Shown piece after piece: positions 45,064 to 53,871 of a stretch of DNA of 64,000 bases. The notes under the pieces are model-generated. The model saw nothing but the letters and a program-made list of their open reading frames with translations, was not told where the DNA came from and did no database searches. The translations under genes and the position numbers were made by a program. Positions within the stretch are counted from its first letter, which is position 1. Each line of letters opens with the position of its first letter. Source of the stretch: Acidobacteriota bacterium (GTDB lineage: Bacteria; Acidobacteriota; Terriglobia; Acidiferrales; UBA7541); NCBI GenBank assembly GCA_013289855.1, contig JABCZD010000002.1, positions 372,001 to 436,000 of the forward strand, read 5' to 3'.

Positions 45064-46476
45064 ATGGGCAAAAAAATTACCTTTGGTCTAATAATCGGCA
45101 ATCGCGGATTTTTTCCCGATCATTTGGCAATGAGCGGCCGCGAAGAGATGATCCAGGTTCTGCAGTCCGCCGGAATTGACGTGGTCGTTCTCGGACCGGA
45201 GCAGAGCAAACACGGTGCCGTGGAGACCCATGAAGAAGCCAAGCGTTGCGCTGCATTGTTTCGCTCGGCCAGCGACCGCATAGACGGCGTAATTGTCTCA
45301 CTGCCGAACTTTGGCGATGAACGCGCCATCGCGGATACCTTGCGGCTCGCCCGGCTGAATGTGCCGGTGCTGGTGCAGGCTACTCCGGATGCGCCTGCGA
45401 AAATGACCATCGCGCATCGCCGCGATAGTTTTTGCGGAAAAATGTCGGCCTGCAACAACCTCAAACAGTATGGAATTCCTTACTCGTTGACCACCCTGCA
45501 CACCGTGGCTCCAGGTTCAGAAGAGTTCAAAAGAGATCTGGCCTGGTTCGCTGGCGTTTGCCGGGTGGTAAACGGGTTGCGGAATCTCCGCATCGGGGCA
45601 ATCGGTGCGCGGCCTGCGGCCTTCAATACCGTCCGTTACAGCGAAAAGCTCCTCGAAGCCTCAGGTATTTCCGTTGAGACGCTGGATCTCTCCGAAGTCT
45701 TGGGTCGTATCGGCCGAATGAAAGATGACGACGATAGCGCCATGCGCAAACTGCAGTCCATTCAAAAATACGTTTCCACCTCCGGCGTTCCGGAAGCGGC
45801 TCTGTTGAAGATGGCGAAACTTGGCGCGGTTGTCGACCAGTGGATGAGCGCCGCCAGCGTGGACATTAGCGCCGTGCAGTGCTGGACTTCGATCGAGGAA
45901 AATCTCGGTGTTGTCCCATGCACGGTTATGAGCATGATGAGCGACGATCTGCTGTCGAGCGCTTGTGAAGTAGACGTTTGCGGCGTGCTTAGCATGCATT
46001 GCCTCCGCTTGGCTTCTGAAACGCCCAGCGCCTTGCTGGATTGGAACAATAATTACGGCAGCGATCCCAACAAAGCCGTCTGCTTCCATTGCAGTAATCT
46101 GCCGAAGCATTTCTTCCGTGAGGTCAAAATGGACTTCCAGGAAATCATTGCCGGTACCGTTGGAAAGGACAATACCTTCGGCACTTGTGTCGGTCGCGTT
46201 AAGTCCGGCCCAATGAGTTACGCGCGCTTGTCCACCGACGACCGCACCGGCCGAATTCGCGGCTACGTTGGCGCCGGCAACTTCACGGACGACCCGCTGG
46301 AAACTTTTGGCGGTGCGGGAGTCGTCGAGATTCCGCGGATGCAGGAACTCCTTCGTTACATCTGCGAAAACGGATTCGAGCACCATGTCGCGGCTAATTT
46401 TTCCTCCGTCAGCGGAATAATTCACGAAGCTGCGATCCGCTACCTTGGATGGGATACCTACTGGCATGCCCGGTGA
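45064..46476 (+). CDS. L-fucose/L-arabinose isomerase family protein
   Basis: 470 aa. FucI/AraA-like isomerase fold: N-terminal Rossmann-like domain (FGLIIGNRGFFPDHLAMSGREEM, RIDGVIVSLPNFGDE), middle domain with RIGAIGARPAAFNTVRYSEKLL and the typical VDQWMSAASVDISAVQCWTSIE region, and a C-terminal beta domain. Such enzymes convert an aldose to a ketose with Mn2+. Followed by an FGGY kinase and an AraD-like epimerase, it would supply the ketose: L-arabinose to L-ribulose or a similar sugar. It belongs to the COG2407 branch rather than to classical AraA. First structural gene of the operon. Confidence 0.88.
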   Translation: MGKKITFGLIIGNRGFFPDHLAMSGREEMIQVLQSAGIDVVVLGPEQSKHGAVETHEEAKRCAALFRSASDRIDGVIVSLPNFGDERAIADTLRLARLNVPVLVQATPDAPAKMTIAHRRDSFCGKMSACNNLKQYGIPYSLTTLHTVAPGSEEFKRDLAWFAGVCRVVNGLRNLRIGAIGARPAAFNTVRYSEKLLEASGISVETLDLSEVLGRIGRMKDDDDSAMRKLQSIQKYVSTSGVPEAALLKMAKLGAVVDQWMSAASVDISAVQCWTSIEENLGVVPCTVMSMMSDDLLSSACEVDVCGVLSMHCLRLASETPSALLDWNNNYGSDPNKAVCFHCSNLPKHFFREVKMDFQEIIAGTVGKDNTFGTCVGRVKSGPMSYARLSTDDRTGRIRGYVGAGNFTDDPLETFGGAGVVEIPRMQELLRYICENGFEHHVAANFSSVSGIIHEAAIRYLGWDTYWHAR

Positions 46477-46538
46477 GCATTTGCATTAGCAAACGCCGCC
46501 GTGAGATTTTGCAATGAGGGAAATTTGAATAGAGGCTT

Positions 46539-48122
46539 ATGGCGATTGTCGCAGGCGTAGATTTTGGCACGCTCAGTGTTCGCGTTGCCGTGGTTGACAG
46601 CGAAAGAGGACGCCTCGGTTCAGCGGTCGCGGAGTATCCGCTGCACCGCACCAAGGACGACCCTGATCGGGCCACGCAAAGTCACGCGGATCACATGCGC
46701 GCGTTGACGGAAGCTATGCGCGACGCTTTGCAGGCCGCCAACGTCTCCGGGAATCAGATTGCTTCCTTGGCGTTGGACACCACCGGCTCCAGCGTCATTC
46801 CGGTTGGCGAGAACTTGCTACCGCTGGACGACTATTACCTCTGGTGCGACCACCGCGCCTGGCGCGAGGCCGCGCTCATAACCGAGACCGCCCACCAGCG
46901 GAACCTCGAGGCCATCAAATGGTGCGGGGGAATCTATTCCTCGGAGTGGGGATTTTCGAAACTGCTGCATTGGCTTCGCACACAACCGGAAAAACGCAGC
47001 CAGTTCGTAACCGCCTTCGAGCATTGCGACATGCTCACAGCCGTGCTCTGCGACGTAAAGACCGCCGCGGAAGCGCCTCGCTCCATCTGTGCCATGGGTC
47101 ACAAGTGGATGTGGAACGAGTCGCTCGGTGGACTGCCGCCCGAAGATTTTCTCGAAGCTGTCGATCCGCTGTTGCAAGGAATCCGTCCCAAGCTGGACGG
47201 AAGATACGCTGCCAGCGACACCATCGCCGGATACCTGTCTCCGAAATGGGCTAAGGCTCTAGGTTTGCGCGCGGGCATCCCCATCCCCGTGGGCGCCTTT
47301 GACGCGCACTGGGACGCTATTGGAGCGGGCGCGCGCTCCGGGGATGTGTCCAATGTTGTCGGCAGCTCTACCTGCATCATGGCCATTGGTGATGACGCGC
47401 GCCAGATTCCTGGCGTATGCGGTGTCGTCGAGGGTTCGATAGATCCCAAGAAAATCGGTGTTGAAGCTGGCCTTTCTGCCACCGGGGATCTATTCGGTGT
47501 GATCGCGCGCCGCTCCGGGATCTCTGTCAAGGATCTCTGTGTTGGCCTCGAACAATATCGCCCCGGCCAAACCGGCCTGCTGCGTATGACCTGGGACAAT
47601 GGCGACCGAACCATTCTCGTTAATCCTGACCTTGGTGGCATCACTTTTGGGTGGAACATGACGCATAGTCCACAAGACGAACTGTTCGCCGCCATCGAAG
47701 GCACCGCTTTTCACACACGCGTGATTCTTGAACGCATGGCTGAATACGGCGTGCCCGTCGAACGCGTCATCAATGCAGGCGGAATTCCTCAGAGAAACCC
47801 GGTACTCAATCGCGTGTATGCCAACGTTTTTAATAAGCCCGTATTGGTCCCGAAAGGTGATGTAACCAGCCTGGGTTCCTCCATCTTCGCGTTTCTCGCG
47901 GCCGGCACCTTTCGCTCCATCGAAGAGGCGCAAGACGCGATTTGCCCTGGTTATCACGTTGTGGAGCCGGACCCCGTTGCCGTACGCGTCTACGAAGAGC
48001 TGTATCAGATTTACCGCGACGTATACTTTGCCTTCGGCGCGGCGAATTCCAAACCAATACTTGCGGGCGGTATTCTCCCTGCGCTGCGCAGGATTGCGGC
48101 AGCCGCGCGAGGCGCGCTATGA
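46539..48122 (+). CDS. FGGY-family carbohydrate kinase, ribulokinase-like
   Basis: 527 aa sugar kinase. The N-terminal phosphate loop GVDFGTLSVRVAVVD and LALDTTGSSVIPVG match ribulokinase; substrate-binding YYLWCDHRAWREA; C-terminal FGGY domain with AIEGTAFHTRVILERM and INAGGIPQRNPVLNRVYANVF, LGSSIFAFLAAG. Phosphorylates the ketose made by the isomerase upstream, most likely L-ribulose to L-ribulose 5-phosphate. 62 bases after the isomerase; its stop overlaps the start of the epimerase gene (ATGA). Confidence 0.9.
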   Translation: MAIVAGVDFGTLSVRVAVVDSERGRLGSAVAEYPLHRTKDDPDRATQSHADHMRALTEAMRDALQAANVSGNQIASLALDTTGSSVIPVGENLLPLDDYYLWCDHRAWREAALITETAHQRNLEAIKWCGGIYSSEWGFSKLLHWLRTQPEKRSQFVTAFEHCDMLTAVLCDVKTAAEAPRSICAMGHKWMWNESLGGLPPEDFLEAVDPLLQGIRPKLDGRYAASDTIAGYLSPKWAKALGLRAGIPIPVGAFDAHWDAIGAGARSGDVSNVVGSSTCIMAIGDDARQIPGVCGVVEGSIDPKKIGVEAGLSATGDLFGVIARRSGISVKDLCVGLEQYRPGQTGLLRMTWDNGDRTILVNPDLGGITFGWNMTHSPQDELFAAIEGTAFHTRVILERMAEYGVPVERVINAGGIPQRNPVLNRVYANVFNKPVLVPKGDVTSLGSSIFAFLAAGTFRSIEEAQDAICPGYHVVEPDPVAVRVYEELYQIYRDVYFAFGAANSKPILAGGILPALRRIAAAARGAL

Positions 48123-48814
48123 AGCTACAGACTCTGCGAGAAGAAGTTTTGCAAGCGAATCTCGACCTGGTGCGGCGAGGGCTCGTTCTCTACACTTTCG
48201 GAAATGTCAGCGGCATCGCTCGCGACGAAGCGCTGGTGGTCATCAAGCCCAGCGGCGTGGCCTACGAAACAATGAAGCCCGCGGATATGGTCGTCGTCGA
48301 CTTGGCCGGGAAAACTGTCGAAGGCTCTCTGCGGCCTTCCTCCGATCTTCCTACGCATCTTATCCTCTACAAGGCTTTTTCCACGATTGGTGGAATTGCA
48401 CATACGCACTCGCGGGCAGCGACTTCTTGGGCTCAGGCCCAGCGCGAAATACCGTGTTTCGGCACCACGCACGCCGATTATTTTCATGGTTCCGTTCCGG
48501 TAACCAAGCCGCTCACTCCGGCGCAAATACGTTCGGACTACGAAACCAACACAGGCCACGCCATTGTTCGGCTCCTCGCGAAGCAAGATCCCCTTCATGT
48601 GCCCGCCGTGCTGGTTGCCGGCCACGCGCCGTTTTGCTGGGGCGAAACCCCGGCAAATGCCGCGCACAACGCTGTCGTGTTGGAAGAGATTGCCGCCATG
48701 GCCCTGCAGACGCTCGTGGCGAATCCGAAGGCACGCCCAATTTCTAAAGCTCTTCACGGAAAGCACTTCTTCCGAAAGCATGGCAGCACGGCGTACTACG
48801 GCCAGAAGAAGTAG
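48119..48814 (+). CDS. araD: L-ribulose-5-phosphate 4-epimerase (AraD/class II aldolase family)
   Basis: 231 aa. Class II aldolase/AraD fold: LYTFGNVSGIAR, IKPSGVAYETMKPADMVVVDLAG, HTHSRAATSWAQAQREIPCFGTTHADYFHGSVPVT with the zinc His pair (HTH) and a third His near GHAPFCWG. The length and HTHS/GTTHADYF motifs favour AraD over FucA. It converts L-ribulose 5-phosphate to D-xylulose 5-phosphate, which enters the pentose phosphate path. ATG 48119 overlaps the kinase stop; the reading from 47942 lies inside the kinase gene and is not real. Confidence 0.92.
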   Translation: MKLQTLREEVLQANLDLVRRGLVLYTFGNVSGIARDEALVVIKPSGVAYETMKPADMVVVDLAGKTVEGSLRPSSDLPTHLILYKAFSTIGGIAHTHSRAATSWAQAQREIPCFGTTHADYFHGSVPVTKPLTPAQIRSDYETNTGHAIVRLLAKQDPLHVPAVLVAGHAPFCWGETPANAAHNAVVLEEIAAMALQTLVANPKARPISKALHGKHFFRKHGSTAYYGQKK

Positions 48815-48914
48815 TCAGCCGCGATGCAAGAATGGAATTCGACCGCCAGAAACGCAGCGAAGACCGCGGCCGCACCAATCAAGTTGGCCGCAACGGCCCA
48901 TCATCTGGCGCAGG

Positions 48915-48920
48915 TATAAT
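48915..48920 (+). promoter_or_regulatory. Consensus -10 box of surE, very short leader
   Basis: Perfect TATAAT 14 bases before the surE ATG; predicted leader of about 8 bases. No -35 box at 16-18 bases. Confidence 0.4.
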
Positions 48921-48934
48921 GTTTCCCACCTACT

Positions 48935-49696
48935 ATGACTCACATTCTCTTGACCAACGATGACGGCTATCAGGCCGCCGGGCTGCTCGCACTCGCCGAA
49001 GCTTTGCAGGATATTGCAACCATTAGCATTGTGGCGCCAAGCACAGAACAGAGCGGCGCGGCGCAATCGCTGACGCTTCGTCAGCCGATTATTTGCAACA
49101 ACATCGCCGAGCGCCAATGGGCCATCGACGGGACCCCTGCGGACTGCGTAATCGTTGCGCTTCACAAACTCCTGCCGCAAAAGCCGGATCTGGTCATCTC
49201 GGGCATCAATCACGGAGCCAATCTGGGAGAAAATATCTATTACTCCGGCACCGTCGGCGCCGCTCGCGAATCCGCTTTGCACCATATTCCTTCGCTCGCC
49301 ATGTCGTTATGTTCCAAAGCCAAAGGCGTAAAGTTCGATGACGCTGCTCGTATCGCGCGCGCTGCCGCGGAGCTAATCTTGAAACACGGTCTGCCCGACC
49401 AGGTGCTGCTCAACGTCAATGTGCCCCCTGCGTGGACTGGCGGAGTACGCTTGACCAGGCAATCGAAAAAAATCACCCGTAATCAGCTTACGGAAGGAAA
49501 GGATCCTCGCGGCCGCAGTTACTTCTGGCTTTTCGAACAGAAAATCGACAAAGACGTCGCGCCAGACACGGATTACGCGGCCATTTTCGCCAGCCACGTC
49601 TCCGTCACCCCTTTACATCTCGATCCCACGCACGCCGATTCGCTAAACGGCTTGGCGCATTGGGCCAAAAGTTTAGAAAAGACATTTCACAAATGA
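48935..49696 (+). CDS. surE: 5'/3'-nucleotidase SurE
   Basis: 253 aa. Metal-dependent phosphatase that removes 5' or 3' phosphate from nucleotides. The metal site is seen in ILLTNDDGYQAAGL (NDD) and in GINHGANLGENIYYSGTVGAARE; IDGTPADCV and APSTEQSGAAQSLTL are further SurE signatures. Normal length. Cytoplasmic. 120 bases after the epimerase, with its own -10 box, so probably a separate transcript. Confidence 0.95.
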   Translation: MTHILLTNDDGYQAAGLLALAEALQDIATISIVAPSTEQSGAAQSLTLRQPIICNNIAERQWAIDGTPADCVIVALHKLLPQKPDLVISGINHGANLGENIYYSGTVGAARESALHHIPSLAMSLCSKAKGVKFDDAARIARAAAELILKHGLPDQVLLNVNVPPAWTGGVRLTRQSKKITRNQLTEGKDPRGRSYFWLFEQKIDKDVAPDTDYAAIFASHVSVTPLHLDPTHADSLNGLAHWAKSLEKTFHK

Positions 49697-49745
49697 ATTT
49701 AACGGTGCACTGCCAAGCGGGTTATGCCCTCCATCTGCGAACGAC

Positions 49746-50897
49746 ATGAGCGCAACCAAGACATATGATGTAGCGGTTGTGGGGGCGGGAGTTTTCGGTG
49801 TCTGGACCGCCTGGCATCTCGCCAAGCGCGGCCAGCGCGTCCTGCTGCTCGATGCCTACGGACCCGCACACACGCGCGCCAGTTCCGGCGGCGAAACGCG
49901 CATCATCCGTATGGGCTATGGCGCCGATGAACTGTACACCCGCTGGTCACAGCGTTCCCTCGTGCAGTGGAAAGAATTATTTGCCGCTACGCACCAGCAA
50001 CTTTTCCATGAAACCGGCGTTCTCTGGCTTGCAGCAAGCGGCCTGCGAGAAAAGCAAACCGTGGAAACGCTGCAATGCTGCGGGGTTCCCCATCGTGTGC
50101 TGCAGAGCGCTGAGCTTACGCGAGCCTATCCACAAGTAGATTTTTCCGGTGTCGAGTTTGCCATTTTCGAGCCTGCCAGCGGAGTGCTCATGGCGCGGCG
50201 CGCAGTCGCTACGGTCGCCGCCGACGCGCTGCGAATGGGCGCGGAATACCGTGTTGCACAGGTTCTCGCTGCCGAAAAATCGGTTAACCCCCAACAAATT
50301 GAAACCACGGCTGGAGACGTGATTTCTGCCAACCACGTGGTTTTCGCGTGCGGCGCCTGGCTTGGAAATATTTTTCCAGAAATTCTGGGACCGCGCATTT
50401 TTCCCACCCGCCAGGAAGTGTTTTTCTTCGCCACTCCACCGGGAGATACGCGCTTTGCGTCGCCCGCGCTGCCCACCTGGCTCTTCAAGGAAGAGCAAGT
50501 CTACGGCATGCCAGACATCGAATCTCGCGGGCTAAAAGTCGCCTTCGATCATCACGGCGAACTCGTCGATCCGGAAACACAATCGCGCTTCGCGTCAGGT
50601 GAGGGCGCCGAGCAAGCCCGTCGCTACGTTGCGCGCCGCTTTCCCGCGCTGCGCGATGCGCCCATCGTGGAATCTCGCGTCTGCCAGTATGAAAACACTT
50701 CCAGCGGTGATTTCCTCGTCGACCGCCATCCCGCGCTTGAAAATGTCTGGTTCGTAGGTGGCGGCTCGGGTCATGGCTTCAAACACGGACCCGCTATGGG
50801 CGAGTACGTTGCTGGCCAAATTCTTGGGGATGCGGCCGCGGAAGCGCGATTCTTATTAGCTAGTAAGGAAACCGTTCAGCGCCGCGCAGTGTACTAA
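49746..50897 (+). CDS. FAD-dependent amine oxidase, MSOX/SolA type (sarcosine or N-methyl-tryptophan oxidase family)
   Basis: 383 aa. Dinucleotide-binding GAGVFGVWTAWHLAKRG (13-29), family motif SSGGETRIIR (46-55), covalent FAD Cys313 in RVCQYENTSSGDFLVDRHP, and end motif VGGGSGHGFKHGPAMGE. These are the marks of monomeric sarcosine oxidase, N-methyltryptophan oxidase and the related fructosyl-amine oxidases; they oxidise secondary amines with O2, making H2O2. The substrate cannot be told from sequence alone. 49 bases after surE in the same direction. Confidence 0.88.
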   Translation: MSATKTYDVAVVGAGVFGVWTAWHLAKRGQRVLLLDAYGPAHTRASSGGETRIIRMGYGADELYTRWSQRSLVQWKELFAATHQQLFHETGVLWLAASGLREKQTVETLQCCGVPHRVLQSAELTRAYPQVDFSGVEFAIFEPASGVLMARRAVATVAADALRMGAEYRVAQVLAAEKSVNPQQIETTAGDVISANHVVFACGAWLGNIFPEILGPRIFPTRQEVFFFATPPGDTRFASPALPTWLFKEEQVYGMPDIESRGLKVAFDHHGELVDPETQSRFASGEGAEQARRYVARRFPALRDAPIVESRVCQYENTSSGDFLVDRHPALENVWFVGGGSGHGFKHGPAMGEYVAGQILGDAAAEARFLLASKETVQRRAVY

Positions 50898-50968
50898 AGC
50901 ACTGGTTTCTTGTACTTGCGCCCGTCACTGGATTGTCGGCAGTCTGTGTTTTGCGTAAGCCGCAAACG

Positions 50969-52288
50969 CTATATTTTCGGTGCACGCCGCCGCGTGGCCG
51001 ATGAAATGGCACTAATTTTCTTGGCGCGTCGCGCCTTTTCCGCATACAAGTGCTGATCCGCGTCCGAAAGCAATTTCTCGATGCGCTCGCCTTCGCCGCG
51101 ATAAATCGAAATGCCGATGCTCGCCGATATCGCGGGCGTTTCTGTACTCTCCGCCATCACCACGTGGATGCGCTCCGCAACAAGTCGCGCGTCGGTTTCT
51201 TCTGTCTCCGGCAACACCAGTGCAAACTCGTCCCCTCCATAGCGCGCCGCGGTATCCACCGCGCGACAATGAATACGCAAAATATCTCCCAGCCGCGTTA
51301 TCGCCCGGCTCCCAACCAAATGACCGTACGTATCGTTGATGCTTTTTAGTCCATCAAGATCGAGAAGCAGTACTGCGAAGGGCCGGTTGTTGCGATTGGT
51401 GCGTTCCGTCTCACTCTCCAGCACATCCAGCAGGCGGCGATAATTCGCCAAGCCGGTGAGCGGGTCGCTCACCGCCAGATGCCGAACCTGTTCAAATAGC
51501 CTGGCATTGTCCAGCAGCGCGCCTCCCACCGCCACCGTGTAACTCATCACCGTGAAGGCCTGTGCCAGCACGAACGGCGCGTCCAGCAACCTTTGCGATT
51601 GGCTCGCTGCCAGTTGCGCCGCTACGTTCATCCACGCCGCGGTATAGATGGCATTGTCAAACGCCGTGTGTTCGATGGCTAGCCTGCGTCGATACCAGAT
51701 CAGCGCCACAATGAAAAACGCTGCGGGAAGCAGTTGCTGCGGAGAGGGAAGAAACGCTCCCGGGTGCGGCGAAACCTCCGTCGGCATGCGTCGCAGCGCC
51801 GCCGTGATCAAGTACGTCATCCCGACCACGGTCAGTAGCGCGCCGGCAATCTCCCGCCGCGGATGGCGCGATCGCGGTAGAAAATGTTCCACCAGCAAAG
51901 CCACCACGAACAAAAGGGCCAGCACCATGCGGCTGACCCACCAGGCCAGCGGAGCCCAGCGGAACGGTACCGGCGCCTCTGGCGTCAGCTGAAAAAACAA
52001 GACGCTGGAAGCCATCAGCACCGTTCCCGACAGCAAAAAACCGGCGCCGAGAATCAACGAGATGCGGTCTTGTGTGCCCTGAAAACGCACCAACGTGACT
52101 GCCGCGAAAATGAACGATAGAAGCCCGGTAATGGCTTGCAGATAGCCCTGGAGAACCGCGTCGGGCGTGATCAGGATGCGCCGTGAAGAGTACGCCGCCA
52201 AAAGCAACAACAGAAAAACAGCGATATTGGACAGCACAATGTTTGTCGCACTGCGCTTCCGTTCAGGAATAGCCGTCAGTCCGCCCAT
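50969..52288 (-). CDS. Membrane-bound GGDEF diguanylate cyclase
   Basis: 439 aa. N-terminal half with about 6-8 membrane helices (residues 15-265), no recognised extracellular sensor, then a GGDEF domain (about 275-430): LAVSDPLTGLANYRRLLD, LDLDGLKSINDTYGHLVG and active-site GGDEF in AARYGGDEFALVLPE. An RxxD inhibitory site (RAVD) lies five residues before it, so product inhibition is expected. Makes c-di-GMP from two GTP. No EAL domain follows. Divergent from the SIS-APC-LacI operon. Confidence 0.92.
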   Translation of the reverse strand: MGGLTAIPERKRSATNIVLSNIAVFLLLLLAAYSSRRILITPDAVLQGYLQAITGLLSFIFAAVTLVRFQGTQDRISLILGAGFLLSGTVLMASSVLFFQLTPEAPVPFRWAPLAWWVSRMVLALLFVVALLVEHFLPRSRHPRREIAGALLTVVGMTYLITAALRRMPTEVSPHPGAFLPSPQQLLPAAFFIVALIWYRRRLAIEHTAFDNAIYTAAWMNVAAQLAASQSQRLLDAPFVLAQAFTVMSYTVAVGGALLDNARLFEQVRHLAVSDPLTGLANYRRLLDVLESETERTNRNNRPFAVLLLDLDGLKSINDTYGHLVGSRAITRLGDILRIHCRAVDTAARYGGDEFALVLPETEETDARLVAERIHVVMAESTETPAISASIGISIYRGEGERIEKLLSDADQHLYAEKARRAKKISAISSATRRRAPKI

Positions 52289-52644
52289 AGGAGTTCACGT
52301 TGCTTCGCAGGCTGGGCGCCCTACCTACTTAGACTACTCACAGGCCCTCTACGTTGCGCCAAATAAGCTGTATGAGTGTTGATAAGCCAGCACTGTACTA
52401 AAGAACAGGCGCGCAAACGGCCGCGTTCGCAAGAACTCATTTCCCGGCGCTCACGCGAAATGCCTTTCCGCTGAAAATCGCAGGCAGAAAAATGGGTCTT
52501 GCGCAGTCGGTTCTGCTCAAGCAAAATAGCTCTATTGAAACGATTCAATAAGCACTTTACGAAGATGCCGGGCACGCTGGCGAACACGCCAAAGCCCTTT
52601 TTTATCTTTTGTTTGCGCCGCAATCCGTGCCTCCGGAGTCGAAT
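52289..52644. other. Divergent region between GGDEF gene and SIS operon
   Basis: 356 bases. Besides the palindrome at 52533-52550 there is a weak promoter TTGCGC (52499-52504), 17 bases, CAAAAT (52522-52527) that places the palindrome at the transcription start. No gene seen. Confidence 0.45.
52533..52550. promoter_or_regulatory. LacI-type operator of the SIS-APC-LacI operon
   Basis: TATTGAAACGATTCAATA: perfect 7-base arms, TATTGAA/TTCAATA, around a CG centre with one A on each side. About 95 bases before the SIS start codon. Confidence 0.7.
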
Positions 52645-53871
52645 GTGAAGAGACCTAGTCGCAAGCCAGCTCGAAAACCTGCCAATAAAAAGTCATTCGT
52701 CGCCGCTATCAATGCTGCGCCAGGGCATCACACCATCCGCGAAATTCTCTCGCAGCCTGCCATGTGGGCAGAGACAGACGCGCACCTGGCCAGCGACGGC
52801 ACCATCGATCGCCTCGCGGCGCAATTCACCGCCCAAGAGCCCTGGCTATTCATCGCTTGCGGATCGAGCTATTACCTGTCGCAACTGGTCAGCGCCATCT
52901 GGTCGCGCAATTTCTCCCTTCGCTGCTCGGTGGTACCGGCGTCCGAATTTCTGTTCGCGCCTGAAGAGATTTTGCGCAGCACCGGGGCCACGCAAGTCGT
53001 TTTCGTCTCGCGCTCTGGCGAAACCACGGAGGTGCTTCGCGCCGCGGAGATTCTGCGCCAGCGCGCCGGCATTCGAACACTCGGAGTGACCTGCAACCCC
53101 GCTTCAACTTTCGAACGCCTGTGCACGCAAATGTTTACCCTCCCCTGGGCCGACGAAAAAAGCACCGTGATGACGCGCTCCTTTACGTCGATGCTGCTCT
53201 CCTTCCAGCGACTGGGTGCGCGATTGCGGGGCGACACCGAGTTGTCCGCGGCGCTCAACCATCTTCCGCAATTGGCCCAGCCATGGCTGGACCTTAATGC
53301 TGATAGAATCCGCAAGTTCGCCAGCAAGCGGCCCTTCGCCGACTTCGTCTTTCTGGGGCAAGGCGCACACTATTGGCTGGCGCAGGAAGCCGCGTTGAAA
53401 ATCACCGAAATGTCGGCCTCGTACGCGCAGGCCTATCACAGTCTGGAATTTCGTCATGGCCCACGCTCCATCGCCGGCCCGGATACGCTGATAACACTTT
53501 TTATTTCCGATGCCGCCGCCGCGGAGGAAACTCTCCTCGCTCGCGAACTCAAAACTCTGAACGCCACAAATTTCGTGATTGTGAATCGCGCGACTCCCGA
53601 ACTTGCAGCTTCGAGCGATTTGCTTGTCTCACTGGACCTGGACGGTCCGGAATTTGCCCGCTTCGCTCTCGCCGCCATCCCTGCCCATCTTCTCGGCACC
53701 GCCGTCGGCTTGCGCAAAGGCCTCGATCCGGACTCTCCGAAAAATCTCACCCGCGCGGTGGTCCTCGGCGATTCCGCGTCCACGCCAAAAATAATATCGC
53801 GCACCAAGGCAAGCTCCGCGTCCGTGTCACCTACCAGGAACAGCGCCCGAACTAGCGAGGGACGCGCTTGA
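52645..53871 (+). CDS. SIS-domain sugar-phosphate isomerase/deaminase (GlmS-C, NagB-II, FrlB-like)
   Basis: 408 aa with two SIS domains (about 60-200 and 225-375). First: LFIACGSSYYLSQLVSAIW and VVFVSRSGETTEVLRAAEI; second: FVFLGQGAHYWLAQEAALKITEMSASYAQAYHSLEFRHGP, the latter being the motif of the amino-sugar isomerase/deaminase branch. No glutaminase domain, so it is not a full GlmS. It likely removes ammonia or an amine from an amino-sugar or fructosamine phosphate. GTG 52645 chosen for GGAG 6 bases upstream. Basic N-terminus (KRPSRKPARKPANKK). Its stop overlaps the permease start (TTGA). Confidence 0.85.
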   Translation: MKRPSRKPARKPANKKSFVAAINAAPGHHTIREILSQPAMWAETDAHLASDGTIDRLAAQFTAQEPWLFIACGSSYYLSQLVSAIWSRNFSLRCSVVPASEFLFAPEEILRSTGATQVVFVSRSGETTEVLRAAEILRQRAGIRTLGVTCNPASTFERLCTQMFTLPWADEKSTVMTRSFTSMLLSFQRLGARLRGDTELSAALNHLPQLAQPWLDLNADRIRKFASKRPFADFVFLGQGAHYWLAQEAALKITEMSASYAQAYHSLEFRHGPRSIAGPDTLITLFISDAAAAEETLLARELKTLNATNFVIVNRATPELAASSDLLVSLDLDGPEFARFALAAIPAHLLGTAVGLRKGLDPDSPKNLTRAVVLGDSASTPKIISRTKASSASVSPTRNSARTSEGRA

